NCBI GenBank assembly: GCA_021234155.1
Contig: JAJEKV010000161.1
Span: 64,001 to 128,000, forward strand
Source: Isoetes taiwanensis
Lineage: Eukaryota; Streptophyta; Lycopodiopsida; Isoetales; Isoetaceae
Direction: 5' to 3'
DNA: 64,000 nucleotides
This document shows, in pieces, positions 1 to 10,654 of this stretch. The notes under the pieces are model-generated. The model did not search any database, was not told the origin of the DNA, and saw only the letters and a program-made list of their open reading frames with translations. The translations under genes were made by a program, and so were the position numbers. Each line of letters begins with the position of its first letter. The first letter of the stretch is position 1.

Positions 1-801
1 TGGCTAATGTGTGCGGGGTTAGATGGAAGTACCCAAGCACTAGATAAAATAAACTTCTCGGTTCTCAACATTCGTGCTATGGTGTAGCATAGACTTGGGG
101 TTCTCTGCTTCCTTCCATGATACAATATGAAATGTTTGGCACGCTGCATCAAGTTTCGATTGTCTAGCGTCACACAATCCTTGATTTCACCAGCTCCATA
201 TAAGGCATACTTATTTTTGCCTTTCTCCATTTGCTCTGCAGTAACCCCCTTTGCATAGTACTTGAAATGCATCTTGCCCATATCCTTAAGGCAATATCCA
301 AGCATGCCATCGAAACAATGCAACCGTGTATCCTTTAAAGCCTTGCACATGATGACTCCTCCAGGGGGTTTATGCTCAACCCAGTCTAGAGCATGCTTGA
401 GACGGGAGTTAACTGAGTTAGGGGTTGTCATCTCCATCCTGAAAACACACTGTAGATGCAAATGGTCCAACTCTGATCCTCGCTCCTGTGAAACCATTCC
501 TGCTATACAATCAGTGTCTACGAACCTGCACACCTTGGAGTATATGTCCTCCCATATGTCTGTGCCTGCAATGCTTACGGTGACGCTTAAGTCAAGGACA
601 CTGGATGCCTGTGAACTAGGCTTCTTCCCCTTTGCTTTGTTAGCTTTGGCCCTTGCACGCTTCTCCTCTAGAAGCCTTTTCTTCTCCTCTTTAAGCTTCA
701 GCTTCTCCTCCCTCTCCATGGCGCGTTGTTTTTCCTTCTCCTCTTTACAAAAGCTTGCGAACTCGCGTTGTCCTCTCACTCGCGCTTTCGCATGTCATTG
801 A
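1..801 (-). CDS. HUH (Y1) Rep-like endonuclease, partial at left edge
   Basis: Read on the minus strand, one frame stays open from about 800 to the window edge. It starts with a highly charged Glu/Lys/Arg helix (about 790-630), then a globular domain. Two hallmarks of HUH rolling-circle nucleases are visible: HLHLQ (codons 464-450, the metal-binding His-hydrophobic-His followed by Gln) and GYCLKD (Tyr codon 296-294, the YxxK catalytic motif). They are preceded by a VSQERGSELDHLHLQ context typical of eukaryotic and CRESS-like Reps. The role inferred from the family is single-strand nicking and joining at an element end. The C-terminus, including any helicase, lies left of position 1. An upstream AT-hook ORF is offset by one base. 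Replitron-type transposons are the closest concept known to me; a Helitron Rep is less likely because Helitrons normally carry a two-tyrosine motif. Confidence 0.6.
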
Positions 802-1087
802 GGGTGATGTCCTTCTTTGGCCTGCCCCTCTTCCTCCCAATAGTTAAAGGTGTCTGAGCGACCATTGGCGGAACAACTACTTCTTCTGCTTGCATTGCAA
901 GATCCTCATCCTCTTGCTCAACAAACGTCGAACGATGGAAATAAGGGGCTACAAAAGAAGACAAATTTGAATCCAAAGCTCTCGCAGTAGCAGCTGAACT
1001 ACTTTCAGGCAATCTACCTTCTTCATCTAAGCAAACTCCTGCAGATCTAGCAGGCCTTCGAGCTTGGCGGCGAAAATTCATTGTCAA
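776..1087 (-). CDS. AT-hook N-terminal ORF, probably the start of the Rep-like protein
   Basis: A 103-codon ORF beginning with two nearby Met codons. Its N-terminus is basic (RRQARRPARS), the middle is acidic (EQEDEDLAMQAEEVVV), and there is a textbook AT-hook core, RKRGRPKK, near residue 85, which binds the minor groove of AT-rich DNA. It ends with MRKRE and a TGA. The adjoining Rep-like frame continues directly but is offset by one base, so the two were probably a single protein broken by a one-base indel (or a sequencing error). An N-terminal DNA-binding hook ahead of an HUH nuclease would suit a transposon initiator. Confidence 0.5.
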   Translation of the reverse strand: MTMNFRRQARRPARSAGVCLDEEGRLPESSSAATARALDSNLSSFVAPYFHRSTFVEQEDEDLAMQAEEVVVPPMVAQTPLTIGRKRGRPKKDITLNDMRKRE

Positions 1088-2690
1088 CAGAGGGTAGATG
1101 GGAAAAAGCAGGATTGGATTTGGATAAAACAGGGTCTAAGAATGTTTGGATGGGAAAGATCAAAACATTCGGTTTGGATGAAACAGGATTTAGCCTGAAC
1201 TGGAGCAGCATCGGCCATGGCAGATGGAATAAACAGGTCAGAAAACAATCCAAAGGTGAGGTCGCCTGTCTTCAATCCAAAGGTGAGGTCGAATGTCTTC
1301 TGTTTGCGCAATATCTTCAGGCTCCAATCGACTTTTGCAGTTTCAAAAGCAGGGGATGCATGCAAACGAAGGCTTACAGCCACTACTTCCAAGGCTAAAA
1401 AAAGTTGCTGCATGCTTACCGCAAACAGGTCGATCCCGGCCTGGTCGCGTGAACAGAACTCGATGACGATCCAAACTCAGGGGATAGTTTTGCTAATCTT
1501 AGCAGATAATCATCTGCTCTTCCGCCCTGGTCGCGCGAACAGAGCCCTTTTGGTCTTTTTTTCTTCTTTTGGTTTAACAACCACCAATCGTATAGTGCCA
1601 CCTCAAACCTTTATAATATAATTTCAATGGCTAAAATCAACTGCTGCATGCTTTTCAACCAATGCTTTAAAAAAAAACCCCAAACATCCAATCCAATGGT
1701 TAACCAAGGCATTTTTCAATTTTTCTTTTTCTTTCCCCCACCAAGAACCGAAATAATCATTTGGGGAACCTTATAGCAGCAGCTTTTTTTGAAATGCACA
1801 TAGATTTATTATTGAGTAATTGCATAGCCCTGGTAGAAATAGGTAAAATTGTGAGCAAAACTTTTATTCAGTGTTTATTCTGTGAGAACATCAAGGCAAC
1901 ATAATTTAAATGGCGATTTTGCACCATATAAGAGTTCGGCTTTACAACTTTCTAGCCATAACCTTCTGACCAGGGCGAATAAAGGCTAGAGGAGTTGGAC
2001 CTCAGGAAAGGAAAGTAAAGGATGCAGTTATAATCAGTGATCGACAAATTCAGGGGAAGTCCTACAACCTGCCGGTTAGATTTGAAAATTTCCGCTTCAA
2101 ATCTCAAGCAAGAGGAAATATCGCCGAACAAGAATTGTGCTAATTATATGTAATTGAGAGAAGATTCCGGACCAATCTTGAAAAAAGATATGGTTCATCC
2201 GGTTAGGTATAAGTGTGGCAGGAAACGGGCCTGTTAGGATTAAAAACTTTGTCGAACACTGGTTATAATATGTCGCATGGAAAACATGAAAGAGTTAAGG
2301 TTTAAATTCTTAGCAAGTTTTGGTGGCACACCATAATGGTGAAAGCACATGTCACTAATTGCCAAAAAGTTTGGATGAAGCTCCTTGAATTTAACGAAAA
2401 AAGAAAAACCTATTTTGGTGCTTTAGAACCTAGATTTCTTGCACACATGTGGATTTGGTAGCCATGGGTAGGGGGCAAAGTCCCATAGGTTTGGATTGTT
2501 AAATTGATTGTAAGAGACTGGATTCTGGACCTTGGCCATGACAACAATGGAAAGTAACAACATTGAACTATTATTAGAACTTGACTATATTACGGCAATG
2601 TACTTTGAAATGTAACCTTCAGCTCCACATTATTCAAATTGTATGAGTTCGGCTGGGCACCATGGGGTATTAATTCTTATATCTACAGTA
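1088..2690. other. Non-coding region upstream of the Rep-like gene
   Basis: No convincing gene. The short ORFs on both strands at 1,081-1,620 overlap one another and lack family features. The segment holds small local duplications: the AATCCAAAGGTGAGGTCG unit twice (about 1,247-1,291) and CCTGGTCGCG-GAACAGA twice (about 1,439 and 1,526). It probably contains the 5' flank of the element at 1-1,087; no terminal repeat could be placed. Confidence 0.4.
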
Positions 2691-3039
2691 TTTGGTATTT
2701 AAGTGCCCTGGTGAAGAATATATAACTGTTGTACAATTTGTAGCTTGTGGTAAAGTACAACCTTCACAAAGTGCACGTATAAGCAAACAACCAACTAATT
2801 CCACATTTACCATCTTCCACGAGCTTTATCATACATCCTTGAGCTCATGTCATAGACATGCACTCGATTGCAGAGCACCGTAGACATGATCCGATTCAAG
2901 AATAACCACCGTATGATCATTAGTGTTCTCAAACCCCAGCTTCAACAATGACAGTGCTCGGGAAGTGGTTTTGGCTTGATTTTGCTTTTGTCATACTGTA
3001 ACCTGTTGAGAATCTAGATGAAACTTCATTGAATCTAAG

Positions 3040-3560
3040 GTGACTAATACAGAGTTATGGCAGTCATATGCATGAATAATGTATGCTTAGGTGACTCAAA
3101 CAGAGTTATGGCAGCAGCATCTCAAACAGAGTTATGGCAGCATTTGGAGTCCTTTTGGCAGCTAAGGTGACTCAAACAGAGTTATGGCTTAGCTAGGCTG
3201 ACTAAAACAGAGTTATGGCAGTCATGTGCATGACTAATGTATACCAACATCCTACTGCACCGTGGACCACTTCTCTATATGTTAAATGAAATAAGATCGC
3301 ATGAAATTGCATTCAATACCTCCAGATTGATCAATCTTCAAATATCATTTGGTAATATCATTTGGTAGATCAGGCACAAGGTTCACCAAACTGCCAATTG
3401 CATCAGGGACAAGCTATTGGCAAACCAAAGGTTAATAAACTGAATCCATATGAGATATTAAAATTAATGGAACAGTGACCTTCACTATCTCAAACAGAGT
3501 TATGGCAGAGTTATAGCTTAGCTAAGGTGACTAAAACAGAGTTATGGCAGCCATGTGTCT
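3040..3560. repeat. Interspersed short repeat, core ACAGAGTTATGGCAG
   Basis: The core AACAGAGTTATGGC, usually preceded by GGTGACT(C/A)A, recurs about eight times (near 3,050, 3,100, 3,125, 3,175, 3,210, 3,490 and 3,530). Several copies are followed by GTCATGTGCATGACTAATGTAT. Spacing is irregular, so this is a decayed minisatellite. Flanking sequence (2,690-3,040 and 3,560-3,900) shows no gene. Confidence 0.75.
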
Positions 3561-3949
3561 AATATGCATCTACTTTTATGTAATTAATTTATGTGGTCTA
3601 ATTTATGCGCCTTCTTATCAAGGTGTTGGAGGTTTTGGTGCTTCTATGTTGGTCACATAGAGGGACTTTACTATAGATGGTATTGAAGATTCAAGTCCGT
3701 TGTTTGAGGAACATGTTAGCGTATATGTTAAATTTTAGTCATAGTCCTTCGTTGTTTCATGATATTCTTGAGCTGCCATTATTGTCTAGCAACTACTCTT
3801 TGTCCAAGATACTACTCGAATCCTTCCATTATTGTCCAGAATAAACCTAGGCCATCATTAGTAACCCTTGGCCTGATTTGAATCTGTTTTTGGGCAGCAA
3901 ACAACTTCTAATTTTGAGAAAAGTGATACTTCTTGTGCTGATATTCCAT

Positions 3950-4560
3950 CCTCTTCCAAACGGAAGAGGTCCAGAAATTGGTCACTTGAGGAGACTAGAT
4001 TTCTTGTTCAATTAAAAAACGATGGCTGGATAGCATTGGAAGCCTCATCCGCACTCGAAAAAAATGAGCCGTAATTAGATGGCAAAAAATTGCAGATAAA
4101 ATGATTGAGAATGGTTATACAGATCGTGATGCAAATGGTTGTCGTGCAAAATATGAAAAGCTGATTGGCGAGTATAAACAACTCATGACTTCAATAAGAG
4201 GACAGGAATGCCAGAGTATTTCTCGTTGTCAAAGATTGAAAAGAAAAATTATAAACTTCCAATTTTGGAGGAGAGCATTTATATGATCTTTAATTCTTTT
4301 CAATCAAGTAGGCCGAATGTGGATCCAAAGAATGTTGCGCATACTCAGCGGTGGCAGCTAGTGAAGGGGATCACCATCCCATTGGCATTGGCGAGGAGGC
4401 TTCATCAGGAAACGTAGAGCAAGTAATGTTAGCTCATTGTCAAAGATGGTTGCCGAACACAATAAGCAACTCATGGATATGATGGAAGCCCACTTTGAAA
4501 AAACATTGGAAAAAGAGAAACTTCAACTCCATCATGTTTTGGTTGGAGCCATAGCGTAAA
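3950..4560 (+). pseudogene. Trihelix / Myb-SANT-like DNA-binding protein pseudogene
   Basis: Pieces in successive frames line up as one protein. A basic KRKRSRNWSLEETRFL segment (about 3,958-4,005) is the start of a Myb/SANT-like or trihelix helix 1. RWQKIADKMIENGY and then GCRAKYEKLIGEYKQ (4,078-4,180) are the second and third helices with their conserved Trp, Cys and Tyr. A YFSLSKIEKKNYKLP segment follows in another frame (4,210-4,260), as after the DNA-binding domain of this family, and a coiled-coil tail ends at a TAA at 4,557-4,559. At least three frame changes and an internal stop show it is broken. Similar domains occur in host trihelix factors and in the Myb-like partner protein of PIF/Harbinger transposons; the sequence does not decide between them. 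Confidence 0.6.
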
Positions 4561-5252
4561 AATGGGCAATTATTTTGCAACAAGAGAATGCCGACCACCT
4601 TCAGGTTCATTCATTATTTTATTATTGGGCTTCCATATAAAGACTTGCTAAGAATTGTTGTTTTGCAGGATGAAGTACAATGCTTGCTCACGTTATGAAG
4701 GCCTTATGAAATGTCAAATCCTGATAGAACTCTGGAAATATGAAACTCAAACATTTTTTTGATAGTCATGAATATCATGATAAATTGTTGACAAGTCATG
4801 ATATTGTTGATAAACTCTAGTAGAAAATCTAAATTGGTGTTATTAGCAGGGTTGCCTAACCCTTGCGGGTAGCAACCGTGCAATTCTAAGCTATCCACGT
4901 GGCAGGCCACGTCAGCCAAAATGATTGTAAGCCGTCGGATTCTAAATTTTTCAATCCCATGGATAGAAAAATTCCAAAAATTCATGTAGTTTCTTCATCT
5001 CCTTCTTCCTTCATGGCTGTGGCTATTGTGCTCGGTGGAGGCTGCCTTGCCAAAACTTCAGGCTTTCCAATGGATCGCCATATCTCCCCACCATCACCCA
5101 TTGTTCCATCCAGTATCGTCCAATCCAAGCCTTCCCCGGAACACACTGCCCCTTCTCCCCGCCGGGCCTCAGACACCCCTCATTTGAGGCGTGTATGCCC
5201 TTTAACCCCTTTTGCAATAGTATTCATATCTTTCCCCACGAAGTCCTAAAAA
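4561..5252. other. Flank between two pseudogenes, possible 5' UTR of the LPEAT2 copy
   Basis: No recognisable protein. Position 4,893-4,915 carries an inverted CCACGTGGC/GGCCACGTC element. The pyrimidine-rich stretch from about 4,985 to 5,250, just before the acyltransferase-like frame, could be the 5' leader of the retrocopied mRNA; ORFs here have no matches I recognise. Confidence 0.3.
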
Positions 5253-6600
5253 ATGGCCATCATGCTTCTTGTTTGCCTCATCAGGATGATCCTTTTTGCA
5301 ATCGTTCTGTTCTTGGGTCTCATGATCACTAAGCTTGCTCTTGTTGGTGCTATAGATATGCTTACCAAGCATTTCCCGATTTGGAGGCGAAGGCTTCAAG
5401 GTTTCTGTGAGGGAATTGTAGCTAGGGTTTTGTTGTTTTTATGTGGATTTCAAGAATCAAAGGTTCCTCTACGCCAAGAGAGGAAGCTCCCATTTTGGTT
5501 TGCAACCATGTTACATTTGTGGATCTAGTTTTTATTTTGTTTCAAGCATGTGCCAGTTATTGTCACTGTCCAAGAAAACCTGAGCTACCCTGTTATGGGT
5601 GCCATCATCAGAGCCATACCGTGGCTCGCCAGATTCAAGACGCATTGCTGGAGGAGAAATTAAAAGAAGAGCCAGATGCAATGACTGGAGTAGAGTGATG
5701 ATCTTTCCTGAGGCTACCACCACCAATGGAAGGGCTTTGGTTTCTTACAAAGCAGGGGCATTTAATCCTGGCTATCCAGTCCAGCCCATGTTGGTCAGGT
5801 ACCCACATGTTCACCTAGATCCTGCTTGGTTTGCTCATGGTCCAACCATATACTTCTTGTTGTTTCGCCTTATGACTCGGTTTCATAACTTTATGAAATT
5901 GGAATACTTACCAGCTATTGAACCAACATTGTTTGAGCAGAAAAATCCTCGCCTCTTTGCTGAAAGAGTTAGAATGACAATGGCCAAGGCTCTTAATGTA
6001 ATGGTAACTGAACACAACTTTGAAGACCTTCTTCTCATTCAAGAGGCAGAAACAATGAAGGATTCTAGTGGAATTGCTGCTTTAGAGTTTGGGAAGTTTG
6101 AAAAGCTTTACAAGTTGAATATTAAAGAGGTTAAAGCTTTCTATTTCAAGTTTCGGTTGCTAGATGCGAAGAAAAATGGTGTAGTGAATTATGACGACTT
6201 TGTTGCATCATTTGGACTGCCAGACTGTGGTCCTCTTAAGCAGGTTTTCTCCATATTTGATAGTTTCGGTAGGGGATGCTTCACTTTCAGACAGTATGCT
6301 GCAGGTTTTGCATTTATAACCAGACAGACAAGGTTCAGAAAATGCATGGAAGTGCTATTCAAGATACTGGATAGAGATGACGATGGAATTTTAAGCATTG
6401 AAGATCTAGTGTCTGGTCTCAAGGATTTGATTCCAAAAACAACTGTCGAACAGGTTAAGGAACCTTGGAATGTGGTGAATGTGAAGGGGCCAAAATATGT
6501 TAGCTGAACAGAGCTTTTTAATTTCCTTGAGACTAACACGGAATATGTAGCACGTTCATGTGTGCTGAATCCGATTTACTATCATCACCTACATTAAGAA
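5253..6600 (+). pseudogene. LPEAT2-like: LPEAT2-like lysophospholipid acyltransferase, processed pseudogene
   Basis: The parent enzyme is an ER membrane lysophosphatidylethanolamine acyltransferase of the PlsC family with C-terminal EF-hands. Seen in order: two hydrophobic helices (5,253-5,380), the acyl-acceptor motif NH-VTFV-D (His codon 5,507, Asp codon 5,522), the FPEATTTNGRAL block (about 5,704-5,740; the family has FPEGT, so Gly is replaced by Ala), the PVQPMLVRYPHVHLDPAW block, then EF-hand loops, including the canonical DRDDDGILSIED near 6,370-6,410. The multi-intron host gene is represented here as continuous exon sequence, so it is a retrocopy. It is disrupted by frame changes near 5,450 and 5,560-5,650, and by a TGA at 6,505 where the family continues for about 30 residues to a TAA near 6,597. 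No clear poly(A) or target duplication was found. Confidence 0.85.
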
Positions 6601-7106
6601 ATGAAGGGAAATGCATTGCAGTCAATGAAAAACTCGTTGCTGCATTAAGAATGCACATTCTCACTTTGCCATGGTTCTTGTATATAGTAAATTGGCATTC
6701 AGTGGCATTCATTTCAATTGTGAGCTTGTAAAGATTGTCATTGTGTGGTAACATTGTGTAGAGACACATATGCAAGTAGTGCTTGATGAATCTTTTGCTT
6801 CTTATTAAAAAATTCATAAGAATTTGATCTTCATTTTGCCTCCTGCATTTTTTGCATTTTTAATATGCAATGTACCCACCAGCCCAAATAGGGGTTTGGC
6901 TCCAGAGTTCTAGTCTTTAAGACTAGCAAATATGAAGTAGGGTTAGCGCTGGGTGGCATGAAGTGGTCAACATCTAGTGTTAGATGTCAAAAACTCAAAA
7001 CAGAAGGGTCTCATGTAGTTTTTTGACACGAATGGATTCATGTTGACATCTATCCAACGGCTCTCTCTTCGGCTTCGACTGTAGAGATTCATGAGAGCAT
7101 CTTATT
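6601..7106. other. Decayed intergenic sequence
   Basis: Contains what may be the 3' UTR of the acyltransferase retrocopy (to about 6,840, AT-rich), then unannotated sequence. No coding potential seen. Confidence 0.35.
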
Positions 7107-7262
7107 TCTCAACCTCCGTCATGTTTGAACCAGTGTGAAAAGCTGAAACTCCATGTGTTTTTTCTTGGTTTTGGTTTTAACATGACGACGTAGCAAAAAC
7201 TCGCTAAGTCCACGAAAACGCCGAGTATTTTATTTGGTTCAAACATGACGAAGGTTGAGAAA
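7107..7262. repeat. Inverted repeat, MITE-like hairpin
   Basis: Arms of about 28 bp, TTTCTCAACCTCCGTCATGT... at 7,107-7,134 and its near-perfect reverse complement at 7,233-7,261, enclose about 98 bp. Adjacent at 7,273-7,294 is a perfect 22-bp palindrome built on GAGATTCATG. Size and arms resemble a short miniature inverted-repeat element, but no target duplication is evident. Confidence 0.55.
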
Positions 7263-7436
7263 TACCAAGTTCGAGATTCATGTACATGAATCTCTTTGAT
7301 CTCAACATGCGGCAGATCTCACAACGATCCAAAAATTAGGGCAAAAAAGAAGAATGGCAGCCATCCAGAAATTAGGGGGAAAAAAGAGAATGGCAATAGT
7401 TCAAGTCAACATGAATCTCTTCGATCTCAACACGTG

Positions 7437-7485
7437 GTGGACCTTAGGGCACTTGGCGCCAATCCATAAATCAGTGGGAAAAGGG
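7437..7485 (+). repeat. Left copy of 49-bp direct repeat bounding the 7.4-16.4 kb cassette
   Basis: Begins GTGGACCTTAGGGCACTTG and continues into AATCCATAAATCAGTGGG. The same sequence with about five mismatches lies at 16,342-16,390 in the same orientation. The tail motif AAATTAG-GGGAAAA-AGAA-GGC is also repeated just upstream (about 7,333 and 7,368). Either an element end or part of a dispersed repeat. Confidence 0.6.
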
Positions 7486-7543
7486 ATTATTTCCAACCAC
7501 CTCTGGCACTAGAAAAAGGTAATCCTCTGGCTCTGGCATGATG

Positions 7544-7880
7544 CAAGGAACCTCCATTTGCTTGACACAACATTTCCAGTTGTCTTTCAACATTGAAATT
7601 GCAATAACCTAATTTTGTGCAATAAATAGAGTTAATACCATAAGAAAGTACCTATATTTATGTAATACAGAATATGTAAATATAGTATGAAAAGTACCTA
7701 ATTTTGTGTAATAAATAGAGTTAAAACAAAATATTTGAAAAGCAAAACTTCCATGAAAATATGCCTAATTTATATATTACTGCAAGGAACCTCGATTTGC
7801 TTGACACAACATTTCTAGTTGTCTTTTCAACATTGAGAATTGCAATACCCTAATGTTTTGTAATAAATAGAGTTAATACC
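7544..7880 (+). repeat. Tandem duplication of a ~240-bp AT-rich unit
   Basis: The segment GCAAGGAACCTC-ATTTGCTTGACACAACATTT... occurs at about 7,544 and again at 7,783, each followed by AATAAATAGAGTTAATACC. A second part of the unit (about 7,690-7,780, CCTAATTTTGTGTAATAAAT...) reappears almost unchanged at 8,653-8,745, beyond the small gene. The gene at 7,973-8,480 thus sits between copies of one repeat. Confidence 0.75.
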
Positions 7881-7972
7881 AAAAACCAAAATTTCAGCGT
7901 ACGAAATTTAATTCACGCTAGCCTTTATAGGGTCGTGAGGAAACCTCTTTCTTCAAAATTCCATCCTCCACC

Positions 7973-8480
7973 ATGTCGAAGTGCTCCCGCTCCACCTCCC
8001 CTTCCCAATCCGACGCCCAATCCGCCATCTCAGAACTTAAGCGTCGCCGGGGCGTCCTGTCACTCCCATTATCAGAGGTGTTTGCTATCTATGGGATAGG
8101 CTCCTGGCCTATGCCACAAGAGATAGGCACGCTTCGTGTGCCACAACAAACTGTCTCATTCCAGCTTCCTCCAAAGAAGCTCAAGAAAGTTCTAAGATGA
8201 ACTGAATTTTCTCAGACATGCACGGAGGAACTTGATTCTGATTCTGCATGTGAGAGGCAGCGCTGGAGGGAATATCTACATGAATTGGATTCAGAATCCG
8301 AAGAGGTTTCCAGTAGAGATAGCTCCGACGAAGCTGCCACCTCTGCTGATGAAGCTGAAGAAACGGAGTTTGTCGAATTCCGTGAATCGCTACAAGGTAA
8401 TTTGTTTTTGTTTTCTTTTGCTTACTTTTAGTTAGTTCTAACATTTTCTTTTTATGTCTACAGCTGAGGCAGAGGCATGA
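7973..8480 (+). pseudogene. Small acidic two-exon gene of unknown function, one in-frame stop
   Basis: Exon 1 starts at an ATG in context CCACCATGTC and encodes a Ser-rich, then basic N-terminus (SKCSRSTSPSQSD, ELKRRRGVLSLPLSEVF). A single TGA at 8,198-8,200 interrupts it, after which the same frame continues as a strongly acidic stretch rich in Ser, Glu and Asp. A consensus donor (CAAG/GTAATT, after 8,396) and acceptor (CTACAG, ending 8,463) remove 67 bases; the spliced frame gives AEAEA and a TGA at 8,478-8,480. Maintenance of frame on both sides of one stop plus exact splice phase indicates a recently live gene (or a miscalled base). I recognise no family. It lies first in a plus-strand series with the coiled-coil and ParB-like genes. 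Confidence 0.55.
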
Positions 8481-8504
8481 GGAGCGGAGGAGCCTTGTTT
8501 TGTA

Positions 8505-8645
8505 AAAACCAGGGCTTTGGGCCATTTTCTGTAAAAATCAGGGCTTTGGGCCTTTTTTCTGTAAAAATCAGGGCTTTGGGCATTTTCTCTCAGAAAATCA
8601 AGGCCTTAGGCCATTTTTTCAGTAAAAATCACGGCCTTTTAAATG
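8505..8645 (+). repeat. ~30-bp tandem repeat (five copies)
   Basis: Five successive copies of AAAATCAGGGCTTTGGGCC followed by a T-rich ATTTTCTGT spacer, decaying towards the right end. It begins about 25 bases after the stop codon of the small acidic gene, so it would lie in its 3' UTR. Confidence 0.85.
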
Positions 8646-9067
8646 TCATATCAAAAGTACCTAATTTTGTGTAATAAATAGAGTTAAAACAAAATATTTG
8701 AAAAGCAAAAATTCCATGAAAATATGCCTAATTTGTATATTAATAACCATGGGAAAGCACGACAGTATTTAAAACAAGGAATTTCCTTGCAGTATTCTGA
8801 TTAATATACACGCTAATAATTCCAAAATATATGTAAATATTAATGTCGGAAAAAGTATCCTTCATAACTAGAAAAGACATCTATCATATATCATAGGGAT
8901 TACAGAAAAAGTAACCGTGAAAATTTAATGCATTTATTTCAATATTCTCCAAAATATACCCTAGATGCTATCTGGCGGGCAGATCGTACGCCTGGCGTGT
9001 TCTCAGATAATTAATATTCGCGCCTAATTCCCTTTTTGATTATTACTTATTCACGCTTAAATTTCCC

Positions 9068-9262
9068 ATCTGGCTATATAATCACATCGACCTTCCAAAT
9101 TCTCTAGACTTCGTTTCTTACATACGAATTTCACGCTTGCGCTTCTATCCGGCTTCGAATCTAAGTGAGCTTCTATCCGGCTTCTGCATAACCCTCTGAG
9201 GTTCCCGTGGACGTTAAAATTCAATCTTGATCTTGATCTTGATCTATCCGGCTTTGAATCTA
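9068..9262 (+). promoter_or_regulatory. Candidate core promoter and first exon of the coiled-coil gene
   Basis: GGCTATATAATC at about 9,072-9,083 is a good TATA box. About 30 bases downstream begins sequence that ends at a strong splice donor (TCTAG/GTGAGC near 9,262) with a matching acceptor (TTCATACAG near 9,353). The intervening leader contains small repeats (CTTCTATCCGGCTT). Transcription on the plus strand towards 9,937 is inferred. Confidence 0.45.
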
Positions 9263-9936
9263 GGTGAGCAGTCTTCGAATCACTGTGTTTTAACAGTCTC
9301 GACCTGTTTGATTTTGCACATCGTTTTTACATTCCACTCTGTTTTTCATACAGGGAAGAAAAGCATCCGAGCTGCCTCACGCCTAAGTTCCACGTAACTG
9401 AAGTTCCGTGGTCTAAAGCTCTAAGCCCAAAGTTCAAGGCCCCGACGTTCAAGGTTAGGGAACCCGAAGCTGCATCTGGCTCAAAGCCTAGAGATTTCAA
9501 GGTTAGTTCTCCTTGAATATGACATGCATGTCTATAGCAGGTTAAGTCCAAGATCAAAATCTCAGGGAATTAGTCGAGGCAATGGAACCAGATGATGTTT
9601 ATGAAAGCAAGAATAGCTTTCTATAAACTTCATCTGCTTCCTGTTGCTTCGAATATTTCCTTGAGTTTCTGATCTTGGATGAAACATGTTGTAGCATGTA
9701 GAATAGATTTTAACTTCTAGTATTAGTTAAAACATGCTAGACCACAATAACATCTCTGCTGTTATTAGGTAAAACATGCTAGACCTGTATAACATCTTGT
9801 CTGTTATTAGTTAAAACATGAATAACACACGCCGGGCATGCAAATTTTTATGTTAATCATAATGTAGCTTCCTTCTGTTAGATGCCTGCTTGGACTAACC
9901 ACCCATTCGCTTGGATTCAGCAGCAAATTCATTGAT

Positions 9937-10265
9937 ATGGCGCCTGTGTACCCTACCAAAGATCGCACCAAACGCCCAAGCCCTCCCCATGATGTTGCCC
10001 CAATGATGCCACATCCACTGACTATTTGGAGCAGCTCGAAATCATGAACCAAGAACAGAGGTGTGCTCTGAATATTGGTGCTCAGGCCATAGATATTGGC
10101 AGTCAGTGTGCAGATTTGGCAAGAAGGCTGGGGACCTTAACTGAGCAGTTGGAGAAAGCTGTTCATGAATTAGTACATTATGAAGCACGCTGTCGTATGC
10201 TAGAGCTCGACAACCTTCAGCTTCGATCTCTGGTAGCCACCAGATGCTCGGGCCAGTCGTACTAA
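9937..10265 (+). pseudogene. Short coiled-coil protein, frameshifted
   Basis: ATG at 9,937 opens a Pro-rich N-terminus (APVYPTKDRTKRPSPPHD). The frame changes once near 10,020, after which an 80-residue amphipathic helix with a leucine/isoleucine heptad pattern runs to the TAA at 10,263-10,265 (QLEIMNQEQR... LTEQLEKAVHELV ... LELDNLQLRSL). Leader exons upstream (9,103-9,262; about 9,354-9,508 with donor AAG/GTTAG; acceptor TTCAG near 9,920) fit a spliced transcript. A coiled coil of this size suggests oligomerisation; no family recognised. A GGACAGGATG minisatellite follows in the 3' UTR. Confidence 0.5.
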
Positions 10266-10283
10266 CCGTGGAGGCCTGAGATG

Positions 10284-10345
10284 GACGAGGAACATGAGCA
10301 GGATGGACAGGATGAACAGGATGGACAGGATGGACAGGCAATGGA
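10284..10345 (+). repeat. 10-bp minisatellite ATGGACAGG(A)
   Basis: About six tandem units of GGACAGGAT(G/GA) immediately after the coiled-coil stop codon. Related ATGGACAGGCAATG units recur to about 10,470. Confidence 0.8.
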
Positions 10346-10654
10346 AAGCTGACTAGGGAGTCATGGAGGCATTGCCTGTATTTAGGCTTGCATTAGCCTA
10401 AATACATGGACAGGCAATGAAAAACTAATGTGTACTAAATACATTAGCCGAATTGCATGGACAGGCAATGGACAGCTAAATTAGCCTACATTTTGTATAC
10501 CAGGGAGGCATGACAGCTGATCAGCCCAAATTTTGTATTTCTGGGATATCCAGATTTGAATGTAACATATTGCAACCAATCAATGTAATAGAAAATTTTG
10601 TCTCAACATATCTCTCTCTATTTTATCATTTCTTACATACCTTTTTGAATCAAT

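Noticed and set aside
262-801. Plus-strand 179-aa ORF
   Set aside because: Antisense to the Rep-like frame; Ser/Phe/Leu-rich composition is the complement of the charged helix, with no domain of its own.
1081-1621. Several overlapping 100-130 aa ORFs on both strands
   Set aside because: Mutually overlapping, built partly on local duplications, with no recognisable family features.
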